DNA from: Clostridia bacterium
GTDB lineage: Bacteria; Bacillota; Clostridia; Christensenellales; Pumilibacteraceae
Reading direction: 5' to 3'
Assembly: GCA_022791915.1 (NCBI GenBank)
Contig: JAAWAB010000015.1
Span: 124,001-188,000 of the forward strand
DNA: 64,000 bases
Made by a program: the position numbers and the translations under genes
Notes under the pieces: model-generated
What the model saw: only the letters and a program-made list of their open reading frames with translations
Database searches by the model: none
Told to the model about the DNA's origin: nothing
Shown: piece by piece, positions 8,131 to 16,829 of the stretch
How the letters are laid out: every line of letters begins with the position of its first letter
How positions within the stretch are numbered: position 1 is the first letter of the stretch

Positions 8131-8391
8131 TCAGTCGCCCGCGTTTTCGAGTTGCAACGTATCGAAATCGACCTGTTCCACAAAATCTTCCTTGCGGAAT
8201 TTGGCGGTGTTGAACATGCAATAATTATACACGTGGCTTTTGAGAATAACGGGCGTAGGAACGTCCAATTCGTGGCAGATGTCGGTTAAATAATATAAAA
8301 AGTCGTCGGCGTTGAACTTGTCGGCGCTGTGGTACACGTAACTGCGCGTGATTTTGTGATTGTAAAGCGTTTTTGCCCAGATTTTGAACAT
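8131..8391 (-). CDS. Small conserved hypothetical protein
   Basis: An 86-residue protein, MFKIWAKT to QLENAGD. The start at 8391 is chosen because GGAG (minus strand, 8401-8404) lies nine bases upstream; the earlier in-frame ATG at 8421 almost touches the -10 box and has no ribosome site, and the ORF-track start at 8922 runs antisense through the aconitase gene. The pattern of a short basic helix, ICHELDVPTPVIL, and a C-terminal FRKEDFVEQVDFDTLQL matches, from memory, a family of roughly 90-residue Clostridia proteins of unknown role. It has its own promoter divergent from the aconitase gene. Confidence 0.7.
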   Translation of the reverse strand: MFKIWAKTLYNHKITRSYVYHSADKFNADDFLYYLTDICHELDVPTPVILKSHVYNYCMFNTAKFRKEDFVEQVDFDTLQLENAGD

Positions 8392-8423
8392 GCGTGCGTA
8401 CTCCGAGATTTGCGTATACATGT

Positions 8424-8452
8424 AGTATACAATATTTTTTCGGGTTTTACAA
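8424..8452 (-). promoter_or_regulatory. Promoter of the small 8131-8391 gene
   Basis: Minus-strand TTGTAA (8447-8452), 17 bases, TATACT (8424-8429). The predicted start near 8417 lies inside the upstream ATG, which supports initiation at 8391 instead. Confidence 0.65.
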
Positions 8453-8505
8453 ACGTTTGCGCGTGGGTGCGTAAAATTATCGGTATAAATGGGGTGCGCG
8501 GTTTG

Positions 8506-8535
8506 TTGACAAACGGAGCGAGAATCGGGTACAAT
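8506..8535 (+). promoter_or_regulatory. Promoter of the aconitase operon
   Basis: TTGACA (8506-8511), 18 bases, TACAAT (8530-8535); the GGAG ribosome site at 8552 and ATG at 8566 follow. Confidence 0.75.
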
Positions 8536-8565
8536 AGAACGAAAAACAGACGGAGAAACGAAAAT

Positions 8566-10485
8566 ATGAACGTAACGCAGAAAATATTGTCGGCACATCT
8601 CGTGTATGGGGAAATGAAAACGGGTAGCGAAATCGGCATAAAAATCGACCAGACGCTCACGCAGGATTCTACGGGCACGATGGCGTATCTGCAATTCGAG
8701 AGCATGGGCATGAAAAAAGTGCAAACCGAATTGAGCGTGGCGTATATCGACCACAATACGTTGCAGTCGGGATTCGAGAACGCCGACGACCACGCCTATA
8801 TTCAGTCGGTGGCGCTCAAACACGGTATCCGCGTTTCCAAACCGGGAAACGGAATCTGCCATCAGGTACATCTGGAACGGTTTTCCCGCCCCGGCAAAAC
8901 GTTGATAGGGTCGGATAGTCACACGCCCACTTGCGGCGGCATGGGCATGCTTGCAATCGGCGCGGGCGGATTAGACGTGGCGCTTGCTATGGGCGGCGCG
9001 CCGCTGTATATCACCATGCCCGAAGTGGTAAAAGTGGAACTAAAAGGGAAACTTTCGCACAATGCGGCGGCAAAAGACGTGATTTTGGAAGTGTTGCGCC
9101 TGTTGTCCGTAAAGGGCGGCGTGGGCAAGGTGATGGAATATTGCGGCGAAGGCGTGAAAAGTCTTTCGGTGCCCGAACGCGCCACCATTGCCAATATGGG
9201 CGCCGAACTGGGCGCAACCACGTCGGTCTTTCCGTCCGACGAAGTGACGCATGCTTTTTTGAAAGCGCAGCAAAGGGAGAGCGACTACGTTCCGCTTTGC
9301 GCCGACCCCGACGCGCAATACGACGCATGCGTAACAATCAATCTGAATGCGCTCCGTCCGCTTGCGGCGTGTCCGCACAGCCCCGATAACGTCAAGCCCG
9401 TTTCCGAACTCAAACATATTTGCGTAGACCAGGTGTGCATAGGCAGTTGCACCAATTCGAGTTATGCCGACATGATGAAAGTTGCCGCCATATTAAAGGG
9501 AAAAACGATTGCACCGTCGGTCAGCCTTACCGTAAGCCCCGGGTCGCGGCAGGTGTTTGCCATGCTTGCCCGCAACGGCGCGCTTGCCGACATGATTGCG
9601 GCGGGCGCTCGCGTGCTCGAATGCGCGTGCGGACCGTGTATCGGCATGGGGCAGTCGCCTAAAACGGACGCGGTGAGCGTGCGCACGTTTAACCGCAACT
9701 TTTATGCGCGCAGCGGAACGGCGTCGGCAAACGTTTACCTTGTCAGTCCCGAAACGGCGGCGTTTACCGCGCTTACGGGCACGTTTGCGAACCCTGCCGA
9801 ATATCCGCAGGTAAGCATACAAATGCCCGAACGGTTTGAAATCAACGACAATCTCATTCTGCGCCCCGAATCGTTCCAAAATATAGAAGTGGTGCGCGGA
9901 CCGAATATTCAGCCTTTTCCGCGGGCAAAAGCGTTACAAAAAGAAATGCGCGGCAAAACGCTCATTGTGTGCGAAGATAATATCACCACCGACCATATCA
10001 TGCCGAGCAACGCCAAACTGTTGCCGTACCGTTCCAATATTCCGTATTTGTCTGATTATTGCCTTGCGCCCGTCGACCCCGACTTTTCGCGCAAAGCAAA
10101 AGAAAACGGCGGCGGATTCATTGTGGCGGGAGCAAACTACGGGCAGGGGTCGAGCCGCGAGCATGCGGCGTTGGTGCCGCTGTATCTGGGAATCAAGGCG
10201 GTGCTTGCCGTGTCGTTTGCGCGGATTCACAAAAGCAATCTTATCAATAACGGAATTCTGCCGCTCGAATTCGTAAACCCCGCCGATAAAGAAAACGTTC
10301 GGGCGGGCGACGAGCTGTATATTGCCGATGCGTGTGCGCAAATCCGCGCGGGCGATACGGTTACGGTAAAAAACGAAACAAGCGGCAAAACGATTCAAAC
10401 GGTGTTGTCTTTAAGCGACCGCTTAAAAGACGTTTTGTGTGCGGGCGGCGTACTCGCGCAGATTGCCGCCGAGGCGCAAAAGTAG
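8566..10485 (+). CDS. Aconitate hydratase, compact single-chain type
   Basis: A 639-residue aconitase-superfamily enzyme that interconverts citrate and isocitrate. GSDSHTPTCGGMGML gives the substrate region and first cluster cysteine; VCIGSCTNSSYADM and CACGPCIGMGQSP supply the others of the [4Fe-4S] cluster. The C-terminal swivel domain has EDNITTDHIMPS and GANYGQGSSREHAALVP. The length matches the short, single-polypeptide (Aquifex-type) aconitases rather than 890-residue AcnA or the two-subunit isopropylmalate dehydratase, although homoaconitase-like activity cannot be excluded. The start at 8566 is set by the promoter and GGAG; the ORF-track start at 8329 would precede the promoter. The Lrp and aminotransferase genes follow. 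Confidence 0.88.
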   Translation: MNVTQKILSAHLVYGEMKTGSEIGIKIDQTLTQDSTGTMAYLQFESMGMKKVQTELSVAYIDHNTLQSGFENADDHAYIQSVALKHGIRVSKPGNGICHQVHLERFSRPGKTLIGSDSHTPTCGGMGMLAIGAGGLDVALAMGGAPLYITMPEVVKVELKGKLSHNAAAKDVILEVLRLLSVKGGVGKVMEYCGEGVKSLSVPERATIANMGAELGATTSVFPSDEVTHAFLKAQQRESDYVPLCADPDAQYDACVTINLNALRPLAACPHSPDNVKPVSELKHICVDQVCIGSCTNSSYADMMKVAAILKGKTIAPSVSLTVSPGSRQVFAMLARNGALADMIAAGARVLECACGPCIGMGQSPKTDAVSVRTFNRNFYARSGTASANVYLVSPETAAFTALTGTFANPAEYPQVSIQMPERFEINDNLILRPESFQNIEVVRGPNIQPFPRAKALQKEMRGKTLIVCEDNITTDHIMPSNAKLLPYRSNIPYLSDYCLAPVDPDFSRKAKENGGGFIVAGANYGQGSSREHAALVPLYLGIKAVLAVSFARIHKSNLINNGILPLEFVNPADKENVRAGDELYIADACAQIRAGDTVTVKNETSGKTIQTVLSLSDRLKDVLCAGGVLAQIAAEAQK

Positions 10486-10511
10486 AATAGGCATAAAAGG
10501 GAGATTTTTAT

Positions 10512-11006
10512 ATGGAAATGAACAATCTGTATCGCCGTATACTTTCCGTTTTGAAAGAAGACGGCAGAACGCCCGCCGAAACGATGGCGGTTATGTTGAA
10601 TAAACCGGCGGAAGAAGTAAAAAAAGCGATTGCCGACATGGAGAAAAAGGGAGTCATCGCAAAGTATACCGTGCTCGTAAACGAAGAAAAAGCGGGTATG
10701 GAAGGAGTGCAGGCGCTCATAGAAGTAAAAGTGAGTCCGCAGTATTCGCGCGGATTCGACAGCATTGCCGAAGACATTTATCAATTTGAAGAAGTGAAAA
10801 GCGTATATCTTATGTCGGGCGCGTACGACCTTGCCGTGTTTATCGAAGGCAGAACGTTGCGCGAAGTGGCTGGCTTTGTCAGCGAAAAACTTTCGGTTAT
10901 GGATAAGGTGATGAGCACCGCCACACATTTCATACTCAAAAAGTATAAGGCGGACGGCGTTCTGCTGGAAGACGAGCGGCAAAAAAGACTGGCGGTGAAT
11001 CCGTGA
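10512..11006 (+). CDS. Lrp/AsnC-family transcriptional regulator
   Basis: A 164-residue protein. The N-terminal winged helix (ILSVLKEDGRTPAETMAVMLN, then VKKAIADMEKKGVI) and a C-terminal RAM/ACT-like domain (VQALIEVKVSP, SVYLMSGAYDLAVFIEG) are in the standard order. Such regulators sense amino acids. It overlaps the aminotransferase start codon in a GTGA arrangement, so the two are translationally coupled. Control of its own operon in response to an amino acid is the likely role; the effector is unknown. Confidence 0.88.
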   Translation: MEMNNLYRRILSVLKEDGRTPAETMAVMLNKPAEEVKKAIADMEKKGVIAKYTVLVNEEKAGMEGVQALIEVKVSPQYSRGFDSIAEDIYQFEEVKSVYLMSGAYDLAVFIEGRTLREVAGFVSEKLSVMDKVMSTATHFILKKYKADGVLLEDERQKRLAVNP

Positions 11007-12178
11007 ATTACGATAGGTTTTTGGGTAAAACCGCCCGCGCCATTCCGCCGAGCGGTATCCGCCGCTTTTTCGGCATTGTGGAGGACGACCCCGACGCCAT
11101 TTCGTTAGGCGTGGGAGAGCCCGATTTCGTCACGCCCTGGGAAATCCGCGACGCGGCAATCAAATCCATTCAAAAAGGGTATACGGCGTATTCGTCCAAC
11201 AGCGGTATAAAGCCGCTTCGCGCCGAGATTGCCGAATATCTTGACGCTCGATTCGGCGTGCGCTATTCGCCCGACGAAGTGATTGTAACCATAGGCGCGA
11301 GCGAAGCGATTGATTTGAGTTTGCGCGCCCTGTTGAACGCGGGCGACGAAGTGATTGTGCCCGACCCTTCGTACGTGAGTTATTGCCCTGCCATCGCGCT
11401 TGCGGGCGGCGTTGCCGTGCCCGTGGCGTGCACGCCCGAAAGCGGGCTTAAACCCACGCCGCAGACGCTCGAACGGGCAATCACTCCCAAAACAAAAGCG
11501 GTTATTCTGCCGTACCCCAACAATCCCACGGGCACGGTGCTCACACGCGAAGAACTGAACACGCTGTGCGAGGTGATTATACGGCACAATTTGATTGCCA
11601 TTTCCGACGAGATATATGCCGAACTTACGTACGATGCCGTGCATACGTCGGTTGCGGCGATAAACGGCATGCGCGAGCGCACCGTACTCATTTCGGGATT
11701 CAGTAAGGCGTTTGCCATGACGGGTTGGCGTGTGGGGTATGTGTGCGCGCCTGCCGAAATTCTGTCGGTTATGCTCAAAATTCATCAGTATACCATTATG
11801 TGCGCGCCTACTATGGGGCAGTATGCCGCGCTCGCCGCGCTTACCGCGGGCAAAGCGGACGGCTACGCCGCCGTGGAAGACATGCGCAATAAGTACGATA
11901 TGCGGCGGCGGTACGTGGTGGAATCGCTCAACGATATGGGTTTGCATTGCCCTACGCCGCACGGCGCGTTTTATGTGTTTCCCTATGTGGGTTCGCTGGG
12001 TATGACGGGTGAAGAATTTGCCGAAACGCTTCTGCGCGAGCAACACGTGGCGGTGGTTCCGGGCGACGCGTTCGGAGAAGCGGGGAAATATCACGTGCGT
12101 TGCAGCTACGCCACGGGCATGCCGCAACTCAAAGAAGCAATGCGGCGCATGCGCGAGTTTGCAGTCGCCCGCAAATAA
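11003..12178 (+). CDS. PLP-dependent class I/II aminotransferase
   Basis: A 391-residue fold-type I aminotransferase. It begins LGKTARAIPPSGIRRFF and contains GVGEPDFVTPWEI, PYPNNPTGTVL (carboxylate-binding Asn), SDEIYAELTYD and the Schiff-base lysine in SGFSKAFAMTGWRVGY, ending with FYVFPYV and HVRCSYAT. The starting GTG overlaps the Lrp stop by four bases. Lrp-aminotransferase pairs are common in Clostridia and are usually annotated as aromatic or alanine-type aminotransferases (PatA-like); the amino-acid preference cannot be read here. Confidence 0.88.
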   Translation: MNYDRFLGKTARAIPPSGIRRFFGIVEDDPDAISLGVGEPDFVTPWEIRDAAIKSIQKGYTAYSSNSGIKPLRAEIAEYLDARFGVRYSPDEVIVTIGASEAIDLSLRALLNAGDEVIVPDPSYVSYCPAIALAGGVAVPVACTPESGLKPTPQTLERAITPKTKAVILPYPNNPTGTVLTREELNTLCEVIIRHNLIAISDEIYAELTYDAVHTSVAAINGMRERTVLISGFSKAFAMTGWRVGYVCAPAEILSVMLKIHQYTIMCAPTMGQYAALAALTAGKADGYAAVEDMRNKYDMRRRYVVESLNDMGLHCPTPHGAFYVFPYVGSLGMTGEEFAETLLREQHVAVVPGDAFGEAGKYHVRCSYATGMPQLKEAMRRMREFAVARK

Positions 12179-12180
12179 GT

Positions 12181-12210
12181 TTGACAATGCCCGAAAGAAT
12201 ATGATATAAT
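12181..12210 (+). promoter_or_regulatory. Promoter of greA-lysS
   Basis: TTGACA (12181-12186), 18 bases, TATAAT (12205-12210), immediately after the aminotransferase stop codon. A leader of about 100 bases precedes greA; I see no known riboswitch or T-box element in it. Confidence 0.8.
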
Positions 12211-12317
12211 AAAAATTACGGGTGCGCCCGAAAAAAAGACAACAAAAAAGACAACCAAACGGAACGATTCCGCCTGCGCGCGGGCTGAGTCCCGAAAATA
12301 AAGGAGAAACGGAAACA

Positions 12318-12782
12318 ATGGCAGAAATTTTCATGACTGCGGAAGGCAAAAAGCAGCTCGAAGAAAGATTGCACGACCTCAAAGTGAACGGCAGAGCGGA
12401 AATGGCGGAAAAAATTCGCGTTGCCCGCGAATTCGGCGATTTGAGCGAAAATGCGGAGTACGATATCGCCAAAGACGAACAGGCGAAAATGGAAGCGGAA
12501 ATTATCGATATAGAAGCCAAACTCCGCAACGCCATTATCATCGACGAAAAGGCGAAGGGCGACAAAGCGGACGTGGGCAGAACGGTGGAAATCAAGGAAG
12601 TAAAAACGGGTACTACGTTTACCTATGCCATTGTGGGCACGCACGAAAGCAATCCCATGGAAGGCAGAATTTCCAACGAGTCGCCCATTGGCAAAGCGAT
12701 TATCGGCAGACGCAAGGGCGACGAAGTAACGGTAAAAGCGCCTATGGGCGAAACCGCGTATAAAATCATAGATATACGGTAA
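12318..12782 (+). CDS. greA: Transcription elongation factor GreA
   Basis: A 154-residue protein. It has the N-terminal coiled coil (FMTAEGKKQLEERLHDLK and REFGDLSENAEYDIAKDEQ, with the acidic tip that enters the polymerase secondary channel) and the C-terminal FKBP-like domain (SNPMEGRISNESPIGKAIIGRRKGDEV). It rescues backtracked RNA polymerase by stimulating transcript cleavage. ATG 12318 follows AAGGAG; the longer ORF-track version is not supported. It is followed after 21 bases by lysS, an arrangement widespread in Bacillota. Confidence 0.95.
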   Translation: MAEIFMTAEGKKQLEERLHDLKVNGRAEMAEKIRVAREFGDLSENAEYDIAKDEQAKMEAEIIDIEAKLRNAIIIDEKAKGDKADVGRTVEIKEVKTGTTFTYAIVGTHESNPMEGRISNESPIGKAIIGRRKGDEVTVKAPMGETAYKIIDIR

Positions 12783-12803
12783 AAAACGGTTAAGGGACAA
12801 CAA

Positions 12804-14306
12804 ATGGAAAACAATCGGAATGCGGAAAGCGAAACGCTTTCCGAAGAAAATTACAACGAAATCGTTAAAGTGCGCCGCGAAAAGCTGAAAACGCTTACCG
12901 AAAACGGAAAGAATCCGTTTGAAAAGGTGCGCTTTGAACGCAGTGCGTATTCCGCCGACGTGGCGGAAAATTTTGCCGATTACGAAAATAAGTCGGTGCG
13001 GCTTGCCGGGCGTATCGTCAGCAAGCGCGTAATGGGCAAGGCGAGTTTTGCGCATTTGCTCGACGGCAAGGGCAAAATTCAGTTATACGTGCGCGTAGAC
13101 GAATTGGGCGCCGAAAATTACGACGAATTCAAAAAGACGGACATCGGCGACATTGTGGGCGTGGAAGGCGAAGTGTTCATGACGCACAAGGGCGAAGTGA
13201 GCGTAAAAGTGAAAATGCTCGAACTGCTCTCCAAATCGCTGTTGCCGTTGCCCGAAAAATTTCACGGACTCAAAGACAACGATTTGCGTTACCGCCAACG
13301 CTATGTGGATTTAATCGTCAATCCCGAAGTGAAAGAAGTGTTTGCGTCGCGCAGTAAAATCATTGCGGCAATCCGCCGCTGTTTGGACGAGCGCGGCTAC
13401 ACCGAAGTGGAAACGCCCATTTTGAACACCATTGCGGGCGGCGCGGCGGCGCGTCCGTTTATTACGCACCACAATACGCTCGACCTCGACATGTATATGC
13501 GCATTGCGCCCGAACTGTACTTAAAGCGGTTGATTGTGGGCGGATTCGACCGCGTATACGAAATCGGTCGCATGTTCCGCAACGAGGGCATGGACGTAAA
13601 GCACAATCCCGAGTTCACCATGATGGAGCTGTATCAAGCGTTTGCCGACTACGGCGACATGATGAATCTTACCGAAGAAATCTTTTCGGCGGCGGCTTCC
13701 GCGGTGGGCAAGAGCGGAAAAATCACCTATCAGGGCACGGAAATCAATCTTGCGGCGCCCTGGCAACGGCTCACCATGATAGAAGCGGTGAAAAAATATA
13801 CGGGATTGGATTTCAACGCGCTCACAAACGACACGGCAAAAGCGGCGGCGGAAAAAATCGGCGTAACCGTAGACCCCAAAAAATCGAGTTGGGGGCACGT
13901 TCTGTACGAAACGTTCGACCAAAAGGTGGAAGAAAAGCTCATAGACCCCGTGTTTATCACCGATTATCCTGTGGAAGTCAGTCCGCTTGCCAAACGCAGC
14001 AAAGAAGACCCACGGCTCACGTATCGGTTTGAATTTTTCATCTATGCGCGCGAAATGGGGAATGCGTACAGCGAATTAAACGACCCGATTGACCAGAAAG
14101 AACGGTTTCTGTCGCAGGCGGCAATGCGTGCGGGCGGCGACGAAGAAGCGCAACTGCCCGACGACGATTTTGTTACGGCGCTCGAATACGGTTTGCCCCC
14201 CACGGGCGGATTGGGCATAGGAATCGACCGCATGATTATGCTTCTTTGCGATTGCGCGTCTATCCGCGACGTGATTCTGTTCCCCACAATGAAACCCAAA
14301 CAATAA
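12804..14306 (+). CDS. lysS: Lysyl-tRNA synthetase, class II
   Basis: A 500-residue enzyme of usual length. The N-terminal OB-fold anticodon domain ([24 protein letters not shown]) is followed by the class II catalytic core: motif 2 at [20 protein letters not shown] and motif 3 at [14 protein letters not shown], with [14 protein letters not shown] for lysine and ATP binding. It charges tRNA-Lys in the cytoplasm. No T-box leader is seen. It is coupled to greA on one transcript. Confidence 0.96.
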   Translation: MENNRNAESETLSEENYNEIVKVRREKLKTLTENGKNPFEKVRFERSAYSADVAENFADYENKSVRLAGRIVSKRVMGKASFAHLLDGKGKIQLYVRVDELGAENYDEFKKTDIGDIVGVEGEVFMTHKGEVSVKVKMLELLSKSLLPLPEKFHGLKDNDLRYRQRYVDLIVNPEVKEVFASRSKIIAAIRRCLDERGYTEVETPILNTIAGGAAARPFITHHNTLDLDMYMRIAPELYLKRLIVGGFDRVYEIGRMFRNEGMDVKHNPEFTMMELYQAFADYGDMMNLTEEIFSAAASAVGKSGKITYQGTEINLAAPWQRLTMIEAVKKYTGLDFNALTNDTAKAAAEKIGVTVDPKKSSWGHVLYETFDQKVEEKLIDPVFITDYPVEVSPLAKRSKEDPRLTYRFEFFIYAREMGNAYSELNDPIDQKERFLSQAAMRAGGDEEAQLPDDDFVTALEYGLPPTGGLGIGIDRMIMLLCDCASIRDVILFPTMKPKQ

Positions 14307-14363
14307 CAACGCGGCAAAAAGGGAACTCGTTTCGCCGTAAGGCGGCAACACGGATATTTGCGA

Positions 14364-15098
14364 ATGGATAACAAAATAACAAAAAAGAGAATCAACGACC
14401 ATTTGGAATACGATTGGTATAAATATCTGATTTTGCTGATTGTGTCGGTTGTGGCGTGCTATTTTATTTTCTCGCAAATCAACCGCACGCGCGACTATGA
14501 AGACGTGACGCTGTTCGTTTCGTGCTACGAAGCCAAGAACAACGATTTTTCGGGGCGTATCATGCCCGAAATGGGAACCACCACGTACCGCGAGCAGTAC
14601 CAAAGTACGTTCGGCGAAAACGTATTGCGGGAAGTGGCAATCGAAACGCAGGACCCGCTCGGCGAAAACTACGGAACCATGTTCCAAACGCACGGCATGG
14701 TTACCAGCGATATTTTGGTTATCGGAAAAACCACGCTTGCCAATTCGGGCAGATTCGTCGATTTAACCGACGAATTGCTTACAAACTATCTCTTGCCCGA
14801 AGGAATGGAAATAGACGATTTTGAGTATTTCGAGTTGGAGTTATCGTCGGGGCAAAAGGTGCGCACGGGTATCAAAGTGAGCAATCTCGTGCACATGCCG
14901 TTTGTTTACGACTGGAACAAAGTGCCGTCGTATAAAGAAAAATACGGCGAACTCGAAGAGGACAAGCAGCCCGACACCGAATTCTATCTTGTGCTCAATC
15001 CGTCCGGCGTGAATATAGGTAAATTCGGCAAAAAGGCAAAACCGCAGAATGCGCAGGCGCTCTTTTGCGCCAACCGCTTTCTCAAATATTATCATTAA
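14364..15098 (+). CDS. Single-pass membrane protein, unknown function
   Basis: A 244-residue protein with a short basic cytoplasmic start, one hydrophobic segment (YLILLIVSVVACYFIFSQI, about residues 21-39) and a soluble outer part of about 200 residues. ATG 14364 is used; the ORF track starts two codons earlier at TTG, and no strong ribosome site marks either. The outer part (DVTLFVSCYEAKNNDF, then TSDILVIGKTTLANSGRFVDLTDELL) looks faintly like an extracellular solute-binding fold, but I cannot assign it. It lies between lysS and the decarboxylase-like gene, six bases upstream of the latter. Confidence 0.65.
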   Translation: MDNKITKKRINDHLEYDWYKYLILLIVSVVACYFIFSQINRTRDYEDVTLFVSCYEAKNNDFSGRIMPEMGTTTYREQYQSTFGENVLREVAIETQDPLGENYGTMFQTHGMVTSDILVIGKTTLANSGRFVDLTDELLTNYLLPEGMEIDDFEYFELELSSGQKVRTGIKVSNLVHMPFVYDWNKVPSYKEKYGELEEDKQPDTEFYLVLNPSGVNIGKFGKKAKPQNAQALFCANRFLKYYH

Positions 15099-15103
15099 CG
15101 GGC

Positions 15104-16177
15104 ATGCAATACCGTAGAGGACAGATTGCCCGCGCAATCGACGCATATCTCGATAAAGGATTCGACCGCTATCACACGCCCGGGCATAAGGGCGGATTGT
15201 GTGCGCGGGATATCACCGAAATCGGGAAAAGCGGCAATCAATTCCCCGCAGACTGTATCGAACAAGCGCAAAACGCATGCGCAAGGCTATACGGCGCGGC
15301 GGCAATGCGCTTTCTGACAAACGGGTCGAGCCAGGGAATCAAAGCGGCGCTCTGGCAATTCCGCGGAAAAAAAGTGTTGTATGCGTCGGGTGCGCACCGC
15401 GCGTTTGCCGAAGGGTGTGAACTTGCGTCCGTTCGGGCGGTGCCTATACAAAGCGACGGAGTGAACGCAAACGGACTTGTGTACACGTGCGGTGTGGAAT
15501 TTCTCCCGCCCCCCGTCACGGCGGAAGAGGCGGAACGCGCGCTTGATAGCCATTCCGATGCCGCCGCATTGTTTCTCACGTCGCCCGACTATCTGGGGCG
15601 GACGGCAGACGTCAAAATCGCGGAACTATGCAAGGCGCGGGGCGTGCGTCTGATTGCGGACGGCGCGCACGGCGCGCACTTTGCGTTTGCGCCCGGGTTA
15701 AAGGTATTCGACTTTTCGCCCGTTGCCGATTTTTGCAACATGAGCGCGCACAAAACGCTGGGCGCATACACGCAGACGGCATTGTTGGCAATCGGCTCGC
15801 CCGACCTTACGGAGAACGCCGACCATGCGTTGCGCCTTTTGGGCACCACGAGTCCCAACTATGTGTGGGCGGAAGAACTGGAAAACGCGGTGCTTTCGGC
15901 GGCGGAAAACGGAAAGGAATACCTGCGACTGAAAGCGTTTCGCGAGTCGGTTGCAAAGGCGGCGCGTCTGCTCGATAACACCGACTATACGCGCCTGTGC
16001 GTTTGCCCGCAATCGGGTACGGCGCGCGAACTGTACGGACGTTTGCGGGAAAAGAAAATTATGCCCGAAACGGTAATCGGCAACTGCGTGGTGTTTATTC
16101 TCACTCCGCAGGATAGCGACGAAAAATTAGACAGATTATATGAAACGTTGAAAACGGCGGCGGGGCACAAAGCATGA
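15104..16177 (+). CDS. Orn/Lys/Arg decarboxylase-like PLP protein, short form
   Basis: A 357-residue protein of the group III PLP decarboxylase family. YHTPGHKGG at the N-terminus is diagnostic; FLTNGSSQGIKAAL, LIADGAHGAHFAF and the Schiff-base lysine in NMSAHKTLGAYTQTALL follow. Bacterial relatives such as YaaO are about 480 residues, so the C-terminal domain is much reduced here, although the reading frame is intact. ATG 15104 fits the family N-terminus better than 15065, which would overlap the upstream gene. Its stop overlaps tmk (ATGA). Position upstream of tmk matches yaaO in Bacillus; whether it still decarboxylates is uncertain. Confidence 0.8.
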   Translation: MQYRRGQIARAIDAYLDKGFDRYHTPGHKGGLCARDITEIGKSGNQFPADCIEQAQNACARLYGAAAMRFLTNGSSQGIKAALWQFRGKKVLYASGAHRAFAEGCELASVRAVPIQSDGVNANGLVYTCGVEFLPPPVTAEEAERALDSHSDAAALFLTSPDYLGRTADVKIAELCKARGVRLIADGAHGAHFAFAPGLKVFDFSPVADFCNMSAHKTLGAYTQTALLAIGSPDLTENADHALRLLGTTSPNYVWAEELENAVLSAAENGKEYLRLKAFRESVAKAARLLDNTDYTRLCVCPQSGTARELYGRLREKKIMPETVIGNCVVFILTPQDSDEKLDRLYETLKTAAGHKA

Positions 16178-16800
16178 AAGGAAAGTTCATCACAATAGAA
16201 GGTTGCGAAGGCGTGGGCAAAAGTACGCAGTTGCGCCTTTTGAAAGAGTACTGCGAAAATAACGGAATCGACGCGCTGTTTACCCGCGAGCCGGGCGGGT
16301 GCGAAGTGTCCGAAAAAATCCGAAACGTCATTCTCGACCCCGAAAACGGCGACATGACCGACATGACCGAACTGCTTTTATACTGTGCGGCGCGCGCCCA
16401 ACATACCGAACGGGTGATAAAACCCGCGCTCGAAAGCGGACGCACCGTGTTTTGCGACCGTTACTGCGATTCCACGGCGGCATATCAGGGGTATGCGCGC
16501 GGAATCGATATCGACGTGGTAAACGCGCTCAACCGCGCGGCAATGTGCGGCGTTTCGATAGACTGGACGATTTTAATGGACGTGCCGCCCGATAAGGGTT
16601 TCGCCCGCAAGGGGGGCGCGCAGGAATCGGACCGTTTGGAACGGGAAACGCTTGCCTTCCACAAAAAGGTATACGAAGGGTTTACCGAGATTGCCAAGGC
16701 AGACCGCGCGCGGTTTCTGTGCTTTCGGGCGGAAGGAACCAAATACGAAACGCACGAGGCAATCGTGCAAGCACTCAAAGAAAAAGGCGTTTTCCAATAA
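16174..16800 (+). CDS. tmk: Thymidylate kinase
   Basis: A 208-residue kinase that converts dTMP to dTDP. The P-loop is ITIEGCEGVGKSTQ, the DR(E/D)-type motif is FTREPGG, and the dTMP-site FCDRYCDSTAAYQGYARG and a lid-like FARKGG are present. It overlaps the decarboxylase-like gene by four bases and precedes holB, the conserved Bacillota order for DNA precursor and replication genes. Confidence 0.95.
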   Translation: MKGKFITIEGCEGVGKSTQLRLLKEYCENNGIDALFTREPGGCEVSEKIRNVILDPENGDMTDMTELLLYCAARAQHTERVIKPALESGRTVFCDRYCDSTAAYQGYARGIDIDVVNALNRAAMCGVSIDWTILMDVPPDKGFARKGGAQESDRLERETLAFHKKVYEGFTEIAKADRARFLCFRAEGTKYETHEAIVQALKEKGVFQ

Positions 16801-16829
16801 ACGCACGAATAGGAAACAAGAAAAGCAAA

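Noticed and set aside
8329-8565. N-terminal extension of aconitase in the ORF track
   Set aside because: It runs through both the minus-strand small gene and the aconitase promoter; the promoter and GGAG support ATG 8566.
12222-12317. N-terminal extension of GreA
   Set aside because: It covers the mRNA leader; the GreA family begins at MAEIFMTAEG, preceded by AAGGAG.
12211-12317. T-box or other known leader before greA-lysS (also checked before serS at 35101-35167)
   Set aside because: No AGGGTGGNACCGCG-type T-box core or other familiar element is present.
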